Positions 6,309 to 13,688 of a stretch of DNA of 64,000 bases are shown here, piece by piece. The first letter of the stretch is position 1. The number at the start of each line of letters is the position of its first letter. The notes under the pieces are model-generated. The model worked only from the letters and a program-made list of their open reading frames with translations, did no database searches and was not told where the DNA came from. Source of the DNA: a virus; the IMG/VR virus record IMGVR_UViG_3300032236_000548, positions 1-64,000 of that record, one strand, 5' to 3'. The position numbers were made by a program, and so were the translations under genes.

Positions 6309-6776
6309 ATGCCGTGGATTGAAAATGTAGCCGCCGATGACATCCCAAAAAGATTTCATCACGATGCGGGTGAAAATAGTATGCTGATCAGTATCACTGA
6401 TCCAGCAAGTTGGCGTCCTACTCCTGCACACAAATTCAAAGAGATTCATAACTTTGAATTTTTGGATGTAGAAGAAAAGGACGAAGTTTTGGAAGAAGCT
6501 ATGAAGTGTAGTCAAGAAGATGCTAACAAACTTGTGGCTCTTTTACAACACGCTTTGGCTAATCGAATGAACGTTGTTGTTCATTGCTTTGCGGGTATTT
6601 GCCGTTCGGGTGCAGTATGCGAAGTGGGCGTAATGCTCGGCTTTGAAGATACAGGCAGGTTTAGAAGCCCTAATCTGCTCGTTAAGCACCGGATGATGAA
6701 GGCGTTGGGTTGGACCTACGATCCGGACGAAAAGCCCAACATCGACGATTGGCGCACGTTTAGAAGCATAGATTAA
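6309..6776 (+). CDS. Protein-tyrosine/dual-specificity phosphatase-like protein
   Basis: 155 residues with a cysteine-phosphatase P-loop, HCFAGICRSG (CX5R followed by Ser), about residues 95-104. An upstream helix (EDANKLVALLQHAL) and strand (MNVVVHC) match dual-specificity phosphatases. A general-acid Asp could be in the 50-60 region but is not certain. Substrates may be phosphoproteins, RNA 5' ends or nucleotides. An AAGGAG ribosome site precedes the ATG. A downstream dyad separates it from the next promoter. Confidence 0.75.
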   Translation: MPWIENVAADDIPKRFHHDAGENSMLISITDPASWRPTPAHKFKEIHNFEFLDVEEKDEVLEEAMKCSQEDANKLVALLQHALANRMNVVVHCFAGICRSGAVCEVGVMLGFEDTGRFRSPNLLVKHRMMKALGWTYDPDEKPNIDDWRTFRSID

Positions 6777-6795
6777 CCGTTGCGTTATTACAACA

Positions 6796-6832
6796 CTAGC
6801 CAGTAGCCAGTAATCTCTGGTTGACTGGCTAG
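6796..6832 (+). repeat. Long hairpin overlapping a -35 element
   Basis: CTAGCCAGT (6796-6804) pairs with ACTGGCTAG (6824-6832), and an inner AGCCAG pairs with CTGGTT. The 3' arm contains the TTGACT -35 box of the next promoter. No U-tract follows, so this may be an operator dyad or an mRNA 3'-end hairpin rather than a classic terminator. Confidence 0.7.
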
Positions 6833-6849
6833 CTGTTTGAGCTTATAAT
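6821..6849 (+). promoter_or_regulatory. Sigma70-type promoter for the RNA repair operon
   Basis: TTGACT (6821-6826), 17-bp spacer, TATAAT (6844-6849). Expected start near 6856, with an AAGGAG ribosome site before the ATG at 6880. It probably drives 6880-10090. Confidence 0.9.
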
Positions 6850-6879
6850 ATGTATATAAGTTAAACAAAGGAGCGACAA

Positions 6880-7161
6880 ATGAAACAAGACTATACAATG
6901 TATATCTACAAATTGGACAAGCGTACCAAAAGTGGTGAGCGTCTTGTTTCAACTACAGTTTGGACTAACCGCACTGAAGCAGGTATGAAGCGTGAATGTG
7001 CTGAACTGTTTGACTTGTATCCTGCTAAACAAGGATACCGTTTCGAGTACCATCCCAAAATGGTTACAGTTAAAAATTTGATGACTGGTAAAGACATCCA
7101 AATTGATCGTGACACTCCTTGGTGTTGCAATCCAGCTTCGGAGTCCTACTGGTCGATGTAA
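6880..7161 (+). CDS. Small basic protein of unknown function
   Basis: 93 residues, first gene after a consensus promoter and a good AAGGAG site. Basic N-terminal half (YKLDKRTKSGERL, NRTEAGMKRECAELFD), then an aromatic segment (GYRFEYHPKMVTVKN), ending in WCCNPASESYWSM with a paired Cys. It reads as a compact alpha/beta domain and is probably an early phage protein. No family recognised. Confidence 0.65.
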   Translation: MKQDYTMYIYKLDKRTKSGERLVSTTVWTNRTEAGMKRECAELFDLYPAKQGYRFEYHPKMVTVKNLMTGKDIQIDRDTPWCCNPASESYWSM

Positions 7162-7170
7162 GGAGCCAGT

Positions 7171-7368
7171 ATGATGTTCGTAGCAAAATACAAAGACAAG
7201 ATTGTACAAATTGTTCGGGTTGCCGAGACTGTACAATTTTCTGAAGAAAAGGGCTGGATCTTTATCTGCTTTGACTTCGACAAGATCAACAGACGTCGTG
7301 AGCAATTCAAGTGGGTAAAGGCTAGCGAAACAAAATTCGAATGGATCCGCGAATTTGCGGAAGAGTAA
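7171..7368 (+). CDS. Small protein of unknown function (65 aa)
   Basis: Follows an AAGGAG site; either of two adjacent ATGs (7171 or 7174) could serve. It encodes a short beta-rich then helical protein (FVAKYKDKIVQIVRV, WIFICFDFDKINRRREQ, WIREFAEE). It lies between the first gene of the operon and the metallophosphoesterase. No family recognised. Confidence 0.6.
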   Translation: MMFVAKYKDKIVQIVRVAETVQFSEEKGWIFICFDFDKINRRREQFKWVKASETKFEWIREFAEE

Positions 7369-7369
7369 T

Positions 7370-7927
7370 ATGGAAGAAATAAAGACATGGATTACAAGTG
7401 ACTTGCACTTTGGGCATAAGAACATTATGACGTTCTGCCCAGAGACAAGAGCACGTTTTAGAAACGATGTAAACTACATGACTGAGGCAATGATTGAAGA
7501 ATGGAATGCCCGGGTTGGCACAGCTGACACAGTTTACATTTTGGGTGACGTAGCATTTATGAGCGGCTTCAATGCCTCTTTGGTAATGATGCGTTTGAAT
7601 GGTATTAAGATTTTGGTTGAAGGTAACCACGACCGTAAGACATTGATGGATGTAAATTTCCGCAATGCCTTTAAGGAAGTACACAAGTATTTGGATATTA
7701 ACTATAACGGCCACAAGGTTGTTATGTTCCACTATCCAATTGCCGAGTGGGACCAAATGCACAGAGGTGCGTTGCATTTTCATGGTCACTTGCACGGAGG
7801 TGTGAGCGGATTGGAAAAGTATCGCGCATTGGACGTGGGCATGGACTCAACTGGTGAGATTGTTATTTCATTGGATCGTGCTATCCGTATGATCAAGGAC
7901 AAAGAAATTAAGGGTCATCATGTTTAA
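7370..7927 (+). CDS. Calcineurin-like metallophosphoesterase
   Basis: 185 residues with all metal-binding motifs of the family: SDLHFGH near the start, LGDVAF, EGNHDRK, FHYPIAEW and HGHLHGG. Such enzymes hydrolyse phosphomono- or diesters. Placed immediately upstream of an RNA ligase and a P-loop kinase, it may remove 2',3'-cyclic or 3' phosphates from broken RNA; this role is inference. The ATG at 7370 is preferred over 7355 because it sits just after the previous stop and behind GGAAGAG. It overlaps the ligase gene by 8 nt. Confidence 0.92.
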   Translation: MEEIKTWITSDLHFGHKNIMTFCPETRARFRNDVNYMTEAMIEEWNARVGTADTVYILGDVAFMSGFNASLVMMRLNGIKILVEGNHDRKTLMDVNFRNAFKEVHKYLDINYNGHKVVMFHYPIAEWDQMHRGALHFHGHLHGGVSGLEKYRALDVGMDSTGEIVISLDRAIRMIKDKEIKGHHV

Positions 7928-8828
7928 GGACAAGTTGAAGGCATACGTAGAATCGTCTAACCTAGTTAACATGCGAAAGTGTGGCGACGGTATCTACGTG
8001 CTAAAGTACAAGAAGAAAGTGTTCTACGATTCGTTGTGGAACGAGTACATTGCCGAATGTCGTGGGTCCATTGTGGACAAGGATTTTAACCTAGTTACAT
8101 ATCCATTCACAAAGATCTATAACTATGGTATCGAAAAGGAAGCACCAGTACTAGACAAGGGTACTAAGGTTACAGCATTCCGTAAAGTTAACGGCTTTAT
8201 GGTTGCTATGACTGTACACCGCGGAGAATTGTTAGTGTCTACTACTGGTAGCACAGACAGCCCATATGTCGATCTAGCAAAGGAAATGATGGCAACACAC
8301 ATGCCTTTGATAGACTGGCACATGGCATTAGGTAACGCAGAATGTGAAGGTGTTACTTATATGTTCGAATGTGTGCATCCAAACGACCCACACATCATTC
8401 CAGAAAAGCCAGGAATGTATTTGTTAGGTTGGCGTGAAAACGTATGGGGTTCAAAGATCCTGCACGACCCATTTATCCTAATGGACTTTGCTCGTAATAC
8501 ACTTAACTGCTTTTGGGCAGAAAGTGTAACTACTAACATGGCACGTTTGGAACAATTGGCTAAGGAATGTAAGCACGAAGGTTATGTATTCTATACAGAT
8601 GAAGGTGTGAGTGCCAAAATCAAATCGCCATACTATTTGACTTCAAAATGGGTTGCTCGCAATCCACGTACAGACAAATTGGTTGATTTGAACAAGGACA
8701 TTAAGCACAATTTGGACGAAGAGTACTATCCTTTGGTTGACGCTATACGTGAAAATATAGTACAATACACTAAGATGGACGAGCAAGCTCGTTTGGCTTG
8801 GGTACGTAACTATATGGAGGCGTTATGA
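7920..8828 (+). CDS. T4 Rnl1-like RNA ligase
   Basis: 302 residues of the covalent nucleotidyltransferase superfamily. ECRGSIVDKD..L..YPFTKIYNYG (about 46-70) is the typical Rnl1-type N-terminal region. Motif I is K89-V-N-G. Motif III is TYMFECV (about 145-151), motif IV EGYVF (219-223) and motif V AKIKSPYY (231-238). It would join 3'-OH and 5'-phosphate ends, for example nicked tRNA anticodon loops. It is coupled by overlap with the metallophosphoesterase upstream. It is shorter than T4 Rnl1 (374 aa), with a reduced C-terminal tRNA-specificity domain. Confidence 0.9.
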   Translation: MFKDKLKAYVESSNLVNMRKCGDGIYVLKYKKKVFYDSLWNEYIAECRGSIVDKDFNLVTYPFTKIYNYGIEKEAPVLDKGTKVTAFRKVNGFMVAMTVHRGELLVSTTGSTDSPYVDLAKEMMATHMPLIDWHMALGNAECEGVTYMFECVHPNDPHIIPEKPGMYLLGWRENVWGSKILHDPFILMDFARNTLNCFWAESVTTNMARLEQLAKECKHEGYVFYTDEGVSAKIKSPYYLTSKWVARNPRTDKLVDLNKDIKHNLDEEYYPLVDAIRENIVQYTKMDEQARLAWVRNYMEAL

Positions 8829-9058
8829 GATGCGAAGATGAAAGTCATTTGCCCGTAGCAGAACAGAGCCTTGTGTTCCGACTGTACAAACGAGCAGAGA
8901 TACGTAGGCAAATTCCAGGTAGGTTAGCAGTTACGGAGGGCAAGCCCGACAAGATTGCTAACCTTCTAGAAGAAGCCGCAATGGAAATTCAAATGCTACG
9001 GGCAACCATAGCAGAATTAGGCAAACATACAAAAGGAAGAGATGGGTTTCAACCATGA
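8825..9058 (+). CDS. Small protein of unknown function in RNA repair operon
   Basis: 77 residues, ATGA overlap with the ligase and with the kinase gene downstream. Resembles small phage proteins in which FRLYKRAEIRRQIPGR precedes a helical segment (DKIANLLEEAAMEIQMLRATIAEL) likely to form a coiled coil. Its position between ligase and kinase suggests it is an accessory. No family recognised. Confidence 0.6.
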   Translation: MRCEDESHLPVAEQSLVFRLYKRAEIRRQIPGRLAVTEGKPDKIANLLEEAAMEIQMLRATIAELGKHTKGRDGFQP

Positions 9059-9513
9059 AGTGTTATCAATTAATTGGAGTACCAGGCGCTGGCAAATCTA
9101 CTTGGATTAAAAACCAAGTATGGGCTAAAGACATGCCTGTTATTTCTACAGATAATTTTGTAGAAGCTTATGCCAAAGAGCAAGGCAAGACTTACTCTGA
9201 AGTGTTTAAAGACTACATGCCTATCGCTGTTCGTTTGATGGCTAACCAAGCGTTGATTTGTCAAGCAAACAAACTGGACGTAATTTGGGATCAAACTAGT
9301 ACTACCATTGCAAGTCGTAAGCGTAAGTTTAACACCTTGCCAGACTACGAACATATTGCTGTTGTATTCCGCACACCAGATCGTGATGAGTTGGATGTTC
9401 GATTGTCCGGTCGGCCAGGTAAGCATATTCCAAAGAAAGTTATCGACGACATGATTGCAAACTGGGATGAGCCAACTGAAGACGAAGGCTTTAAGGAGAT
9501 TTGGTATGTTTAA
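9055..9513 (+). CDS. P-loop polynucleotide/nucleoside kinase-like protein
   Basis: 152 residues with a Walker A motif GVPGAGKST (8-16), a STDNF motif (31-35) as in the T4 Pnkp kinase domain, and WDQTSTT..SRKRK with the lid Arg residues. It lacks the C-terminal HAD 3'-phosphatase domain of T4 Pnkp (301 aa). The nearby metallophosphoesterase could supply that step. Together with the ligase it forms an RNA (or DNA) end-healing and sealing set. ATGA overlap upstream, and the SGNH gene overlaps its 3' end. Confidence 0.85.
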   Translation: MKCYQLIGVPGAGKSTWIKNQVWAKDMPVISTDNFVEAYAKEQGKTYSEVFKDYMPIAVRLMANQALICQANKLDVIWDQTSTTIASRKRKFNTLPDYEHIAVVFRTPDRDELDVRLSGRPGKHIPKKVIDDMIANWDEPTEDEGFKEIWYV

Positions 9514-10090
9514 CGTAAGGGCCTTGTTGCCCTTACTACTAGTATTATCTTTCAATGCGTTTGGATTTGAAATCTATGCGCTAGGTACTAGTAATACTAA
9601 CTGCAAGAATGCAGGGCAAACATACACTAAAACTCTTAACGAGCTTTTTAAACAAGAAGGTATAGATGCTACAGTCATCAACGGCGGTGTCGACGGCGAT
9701 AGGCCAGTATGGATGATGAATCGCTTAACATCAAATGTTAACAACAATACAAAAATTGTAATATTTGAACCCGGCCCTAATGATCGTAATAAAACATCTA
9801 ATGTAGAAGAGTCTGAGAAGATACTAAGCTATTTGAAACAACATAATATGCCAACTGTATTTGTTTCAAATAGTATTATTTGGTCTAAAGAAGAAGCAGA
9901 CCAAATGGCCGCAAAGTATAATGCATACTACTACGGACATTGGGCCAAAAATATTCCCAAAGATACAACACACCGACAATTTGATATTGGCTCCGAGGGC
10001 GGCCACGCTACTTCGGAAGGTTGTAAACTTTGGGCTACTTACATGTTCCCATTACTTAAACAAGTAATGAAGGAACAGAATATTCATTAA
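9506..10090 (+). CDS. Secreted SGNH/GDSL-type hydrolase
   Basis: 194 residues from the ATG at 9506, which follows AAGGAG. Residues 1-20 form a signal peptide (VRALLPLLLVLSFNAFG). The SGNH blocks are recognisable: ALGTSNT in place of GDS (nucleophile Ser), the GGVDGD block, GPND for the GxND Asn, and GGHATSEG near the C terminus with the catalytic His. Such esterases deacylate lipids or polysaccharides; a periplasmic role on cell-wall or LPS acetyl groups during infection is plausible. Its stop overlaps the convergent minus-strand gene. Confidence 0.75.
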   Translation: MFNVRALLPLLLVLSFNAFGFEIYALGTSNTNCKNAGQTYTKTLNELFKQEGIDATVINGGVDGDRPVWMMNRLTSNVNNNTKIVIFEPGPNDRNKTSNVEESEKILSYLKQHNMPTVFVSNSIIWSKEEADQMAAKYNAYYYGHWAKNIPKDTTHRQFDIGSEGGHATSEGCKLWATYMFPLLKQVMKEQNIH

Positions 10091-10503
10091 TCTATTAGCA
10101 ATCCACCGGGTAAGACTTTACTACCGTATTCTACTGTCTTACCTGGAATTGTTTTAGATATTAAGTTTCTAGGTTCATCTGGATCTTCGTTCCATTCAAT
10201 AATCATTGTCTGCGCCGTAGTAACTAAAAACTTCCATCTCTTGGTGTAAATTTCGGGATCTCTTTCTTTAAGAGAGTTACGATAATTTAAAAATGCTTGA
10301 GCATCGCGGAATGTTACTGTAAGCATTCTAATTAAACCGTCTTCACTAACTACGCTAGTTGGCTCAACTTCTGGGTGAAATAGATCAACGCGGCTGTTGC
10401 TTCGTACATCACGATAAGTATCTACTTCTTCGCCACCCGAATCGTGCCACCATGGTGTTTGGGTATCAGGGCGTATAAAAGTTATATATTGATAAAATGC
10501 CAT
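10087..10503 (-). CDS. Unknown protein, probable late gene
   Basis: 138 residues on the minus strand with ribosome site CGGAG before the ATG and a TAAATA motif further upstream. Acidic, with MAFYQYITFIRPD, WWHDSGG, VTFRDAQAFLNYRNSL and a C-terminal segment IPGKTVEYGSKVLPGG. Its 3' end overlaps the stop of the SGNH gene by 4 nt. The late-type promoter suggests a virion or assembly role. No family recognised. Confidence 0.65.
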   Translation of the reverse strand: MAFYQYITFIRPDTQTPWWHDSGGEEVDTYRDVRSNSRVDLFHPEVEPTSVVSEDGLIRMLTVTFRDAQAFLNYRNSLKERDPEIYTKRWKFLVTTAQTMIIEWNEDPDEPRNLISKTIPGKTVEYGSKVLPGGLLID

Positions 10504-10522
10504 TGCAAATCTCCGTTTTTTA

Positions 10523-10528
10523 TATTTA
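10523..10528 (-). promoter_or_regulatory. Late-type motif TAAATA (minus strand)
   Basis: Reads GCTAAATATA on the minus strand, 19 nt before the start of the minus-strand gene. Forms a divergent pair with the plus-strand motif at 10544. Confidence 0.5.
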
Positions 10529-10543
10529 GCCTTAGCTAAGGTG

Positions 10544-10549
10544 TAAATA
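10544..10549 (+). promoter_or_regulatory. Late-type motif TAAATA, leaderless arrangement
   Basis: GTGTAAATA followed 4 nt later by the ATG at 10554, with no ribosome-binding site. Confidence 0.5.
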
Positions 10550-10553
10550 TGCT

Positions 10554-11063
10554 ATGATTAGAAAACATGCGTATTTTTCAGAGTTTGCTAGTATAATAGA
10601 CGAGTGCAAAATATTACTTAATACTGTACCTTTTCAAAACAATATCAATCAGTTAGCCCTGCAAGTAAGCGATCCTGCTATAGAAGATTGGTATGAATCT
10701 TGTGGAAGAGTACATAAAGTAGGGATTACACTATCTGAAGAAAATTACAAATATATTAACCCGCCCTTAAAAGGCAGTGCTATAGAAGCATGGTTAAACT
10801 CTTTAGAAGTTCCAGTGTTCAGGGCACGACTGATGCTAATACCAGGCAGAACATGCTACAGCGTACATAAAGACGCACAGCCCAGAATACATCTCCCTGT
10901 AGTTACAAACGACCAGAACTATATGTGCTTTCCTGATTTAGGAATTATGGAGTATTTGCCAGCTACCGGAGACAGCTATTGGGTTGATACTATACAGCGC
11001 CATACCTTTGTTAATTGTTCGGCTCAGGATCGCATACATCTAGTAGCTTGTGTTGATAATTAA
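10554..11063 (+). CDS. Aspartyl/asparaginyl beta-hydroxylase-like 2OG oxygenase
   Basis: 169 residues. The C-terminal half carries the metal site: HKD in CYSVHKDAQPR (HxD), the distal His in IQRHTFVN, and the Arg in DRIHLVACVD that binds 2-oxoglutarate. RIHLPV right after the HxD motif is typical of the Asp/Asn beta-hydroxylase cupin group. The N-terminal half is not assigned. It probably hydroxylates a side chain of a host or phage protein. A TAAATA motif sits 4 nt before the ATG, suggesting a leaderless late transcript. Confidence 0.75.
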   Translation: MIRKHAYFSEFASIIDECKILLNTVPFQNNINQLALQVSDPAIEDWYESCGRVHKVGITLSEENYKYINPPLKGSAIEAWLNSLEVPVFRARLMLIPGRTCYSVHKDAQPRIHLPVVTNDQNYMCFPDLGIMEYLPATGDSYWVDTIQRHTFVNCSAQDRIHLVACVDN

Positions 11064-11078
11064 ATGTAAGGAGACTGT

Positions 11079-11336
11079 ATGTTTAACATAAAAACTAAAT
11101 TTGAAGAACGAATTCCACGTTCTGTTGCTAAGGTAATTACTTGGCGTATTCTAGTAACAATTACTAACTTTTTCGGCGGCTGGATTGCCAGCGGTAATCC
11201 GTGGGTTGGCTTAGGCGTTGTTAGTTTTGCTCTAGTAGTTAATAGCATAATTTACTTCTTCCACGAACGTGCTTGGAATTCAAGTGACTGGGGTAAAGAA
11301 ATAACCGAAATTGAAGGTTCCCAAACAGCTAAATAA
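11079..11336 (+). CDS. DUF2061 family small membrane protein
   Basis: 85 residues with the DUF2061 signature: ERIPRSVAKVITWRI at the N terminus, two membrane segments (about 25-42 and 47-62) and a C-terminal FHERAWN..WG motif. The family is widespread in bacteria and phages and has no established function. It has an AAGGAG ribosome site. It is followed by a hairpin and the DctP-like gene, so they may be linked functionally at the membrane. Confidence 0.85.
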   Translation: MFNIKTKFEERIPRSVAKVITWRILVTITNFFGGWIASGNPWVGLGVVSFALVVNSIIYFFHERAWNSSDWGKEITEIEGSQTAK

Positions 11337-11357
11337 ATGGTAGGAGTCATGACCTAC
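11330..11357 (+). promoter_or_regulatory. TAAATA motif and hairpin before the DctP-like gene
   Basis: TAAATA at 11330-11335 overlaps the stop codon of the DUF2061 gene. It is followed by a GTAGG/CCTAC hairpin (11340-11357). The DctP-like gene begins at 11390 behind a GGAG site. Weak evidence for a late promoter; the hairpin may shape the 5' leader. Confidence 0.35.
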
Positions 11358-11389
11358 ATAAATTTAACGTTAAAAATTGGAGATTCCAA

Positions 11390-12334
11390 ATGAATAAAAA
11401 ACATGTAAAATGGGTACTAGCACACGAACCAATCGAATTGTTTATTCGTGCCGCTAAAGTATTTGCTGACGAAGTAAATGCTCGCGCACCAGAACAGTTA
11501 GAAATCGAAGTTATGACTATGAGCGAATACGCTGAAAAGTATAACAACGGTGTTGTAGTTGATAAGCATAGTTTAGTAGATTTACTAGATTCAGGCGCAA
11601 TTCAAATGAGCCAAACTTATACAATTACATTAGGTAAGATCAATAAAGACTTCTATGCTTTAGATTTACCATTCTTGTTCAAAGACCATGATCACGCAAG
11701 CCGTGTATTTGAAGGCGAAGTTGGCGCTAGTTTGTTAGACAGCTTACAAGAGTCAAAGAAAGTAAAAGGATTGGCATTCACATATAGTGGTGGATTCCGT
11801 ATTATCCCTGGTAACGAAACAGTTGCTAAGATTGAAGACTTACGCGGTATGAAGATGCGTACAAGTTTCAGCCCAGTAGCTATTGAAACATTCAAGACAC
11901 TAGGTGCTGATGTAGTTCCAATGGAACTAGAAGAATTATCAGACAATCTAGGTTCAGCTAATGTTGCAGTTGGCGAAAGCACATATCCACGTGTTTATGC
12001 TTTAGGACATGATAAAGTTTCTAAAGTTATCAATCACACAGAGCATAGCTTGTTCCTAACAAGTATCTTAATTGGTACTGACTTCTGGAATACACTAAGC
12101 CCAGAACTACAAACTGTAGTTGCTGAGAGTGCCAAGACAGCCGCACGTCATGAGCGTACACTAAGCATCGAAGACATTGCTCTAGTACAAGCTCGTGCAG
12201 AAGCAGATGGTATCGAAGTTGTTAAGATGAGTGCTGAAGAGCAAGCTCGTTTTGCAGAAGCTACTAAAGTTGTTTACTCTAAATTTGAAGATTACTTTAC
12301 TCCAGGTTTAGTAGAACAAATCAAATCAAAATAA
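11390..12334 (+). CDS. TRAP transporter DctP-like solute-binding protein without signal peptide
   Basis: 314 residues matching the TRAP periplasmic receptor (DctP) fold: KVFADEVNAR, GAIQMSQ, ALDLPFLFKDHDHA, then IEDLRGMKMRT with the substrate-binding Arg region, FKTLGADVVPMELEEL, and GTDFWNTLSPELQ. The N terminus (MNKKHVKWVLAHEP) starts directly in the first strand and has no signal peptide, so the protein should stay in the cytoplasm. No TRAP membrane subunits are in the window. It may have become a cytosolic binder of an organic acid or a virion protein. It ends in a strong terminator. Confidence 0.82.
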   Translation: MNKKHVKWVLAHEPIELFIRAAKVFADEVNARAPEQLEIEVMTMSEYAEKYNNGVVVDKHSLVDLLDSGAIQMSQTYTITLGKINKDFYALDLPFLFKDHDHASRVFEGEVGASLLDSLQESKKVKGLAFTYSGGFRIIPGNETVAKIEDLRGMKMRTSFSPVAIETFKTLGADVVPMELEELSDNLGSANVAVGESTYPRVYALGHDKVSKVINHTEHSLFLTSILIGTDFWNTLSPELQTVVAESAKTAARHERTLSIEDIALVQARAEADGIEVVKMSAEEQARFAEATKVVYSKFEDYFTPGLVEQIKSK

Positions 12335-12347
12335 TTTTTGATTAATT

Positions 12348-12376
12348 AAAAAAGGACCTTTGGGTCCTTTTTTTTT
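12348..12376 (+). terminator. Rho-independent terminator
   Basis: A-rich stem ending GGACC, loop TTTG, GGTCC and a T-run to 12376. It separates the DctP-like gene from the biosynthetic operon. The core matches the terminator at 4973 (GGACC/GGTCC). Confidence 0.93.
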
Positions 12377-12395
12377 GGTGGTACACAGCATAGTG

Positions 12396-12401
12396 TAAAT
12401 A
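12396..12401 (+). promoter_or_regulatory. Late-type motif TAAATA before the ATP-grasp operon
   Basis: AGTGTAAATACAC lies 21 nt upstream of the ATG at 12423, which has an AAGGA ribosome site. It is the only promoter-like element found between the terminator and the ten-gene operon. Confidence 0.5.
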
Positions 12402-12422
12402 CACTTACATTTAAGGACCAGC

Positions 12423-13688
12423 ATGAACATCGGTGTACTATCCTCTGTATCTAGTTATCATCATTTGGCACAACTGTTTACAAACACTCCCGGAGTAGAC
12501 AACGTATTTCATTTTGGCGCAAATAAGGCTTTGTCCGAGACAGACATTTATCACCCACGCCCGATTGAAGTTCCAATGGAAGAACTTACGGACCATATGT
12601 CTAATAAAATTTCCTCATTACTTAAGACTGAAAAAATAGACTTCTTGCTAGCATCAGGAGTGCCTGTCGCATACAGTAGCGTTATACACAACAGTTTGAA
12701 AGAATCTAACATACCGTACTTCTTTCCATCAAAGGAACTAGTAAGATTGGAAGTAAACAAAAACGTCACAAAGGCTATGTTAAACAAAATTGGTATACCA
12801 AATAGTCCAGGAGAAATCTACGACGGAAGACAGTTATTTGCAAAATTTAAAAGTCTCCCAAGACCGTTTGTAGTAAAACTCAACTATGTATACCAGTACG
12901 GAAGACAAACATATATTGTCAACGATGAAAACTACGAAGAAGTATTTTTAGATTTATTCAGTGATAGGGCTGGGCTTGTACCACGGATAACAAATATTAA
13001 TAACGATACAAACATTACAGTTGAGAAATTTGTTAACCTTAAAAGAGAATACTCATATCATCTAGTAGCAAATGCTACTGGTTGGCAATACTTAGGGTCT
13101 GCCAGAGATTATAAAAAACTTGATGATGGAGATGTTGGATTCAATAGTGTAAGCATGGGTGCGTATAACGTAGACGACATAGATCCTCGAGTACACGAAT
13201 ACGCAGATAAAATTATCAATTATTTAAAAAACTACGGATATCCTTACAAAGGATTTATGTTTATAGGAATTGGCATAGACGAAGATGATGTGCCGATAGT
13301 TTTAGAAATAAACACAAGAAGTGGAGATCCCGAACTACAAGTAATTTTAGGATCTATAGAAAACAATCTTGCTGATTTATTTCTAGCGTGTAGCACTGAT
13401 GCTCGCATTCCAGATATTGTGCATAACAATAAAAAATCAGTAACTGTAAGATTAGTAAACACACATTATGATTGGAAGTGGCCTGCGTCCTTTTTACCTA
13501 AATTAAATCCGTGCCCTGATAATATCATCTGCGGATTAGAAGGAACAGAACGTTTTTATATTAAACATTCTGTAGTTACTACAAGCGATACTACACACGA
13601 GCAAGCAAGCAAGACCCTATACGACTACTTAGATAAGCAACAAGTAGGTCAGTATAGATATAGAAGAGATATAGGATTATTAAAATGA
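12423..13688 (+). CDS. PurD-like ATP-grasp carboxylate-amine ligase
   Basis: 421 residues. The fold is that of phosphoribosylamine-glycine ligase (PurD): a start MNIGVLSS in place of the usual GxGGREHAL, LEVNKNVTKAMLNKIGIP for the ATP-grasp entry, FVVKLNYVYQYG as the ATP lid, DYKK..DGD.G.NS.SMGAY at 229-248, YKGFMFIGIGI, and EINTRSGDPELQ with the metal ligands E295 and N297. PurD itself has TGGM where this has SVSM and lacks the phosphoribosylamine site seen in true PurD, so the substrate has probably changed. It likely makes an amide from an acyl phosphate. First gene of a coupled operon. Confidence 0.8.
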   Translation: MNIGVLSSVSSYHHLAQLFTNTPGVDNVFHFGANKALSETDIYHPRPIEVPMEELTDHMSNKISSLLKTEKIDFLLASGVPVAYSSVIHNSLKESNIPYFFPSKELVRLEVNKNVTKAMLNKIGIPNSPGEIYDGRQLFAKFKSLPRPFVVKLNYVYQYGRQTYIVNDENYEEVFLDLFSDRAGLVPRITNINNDTNITVEKFVNLKREYSYHLVANATGWQYLGSARDYKKLDDGDVGFNSVSMGAYNVDDIDPRVHEYADKIINYLKNYGYPYKGFMFIGIGIDEDDVPIVLEINTRSGDPELQVILGSIENNLADLFLACSTDARIPDIVHNNKKSVTVRLVNTHYDWKWPASFLPKLNPCPDNIICGLEGTERFYIKHSVVTTSDTTHEQASKTLYDYLDKQQVGQYRYRRDIGLLK

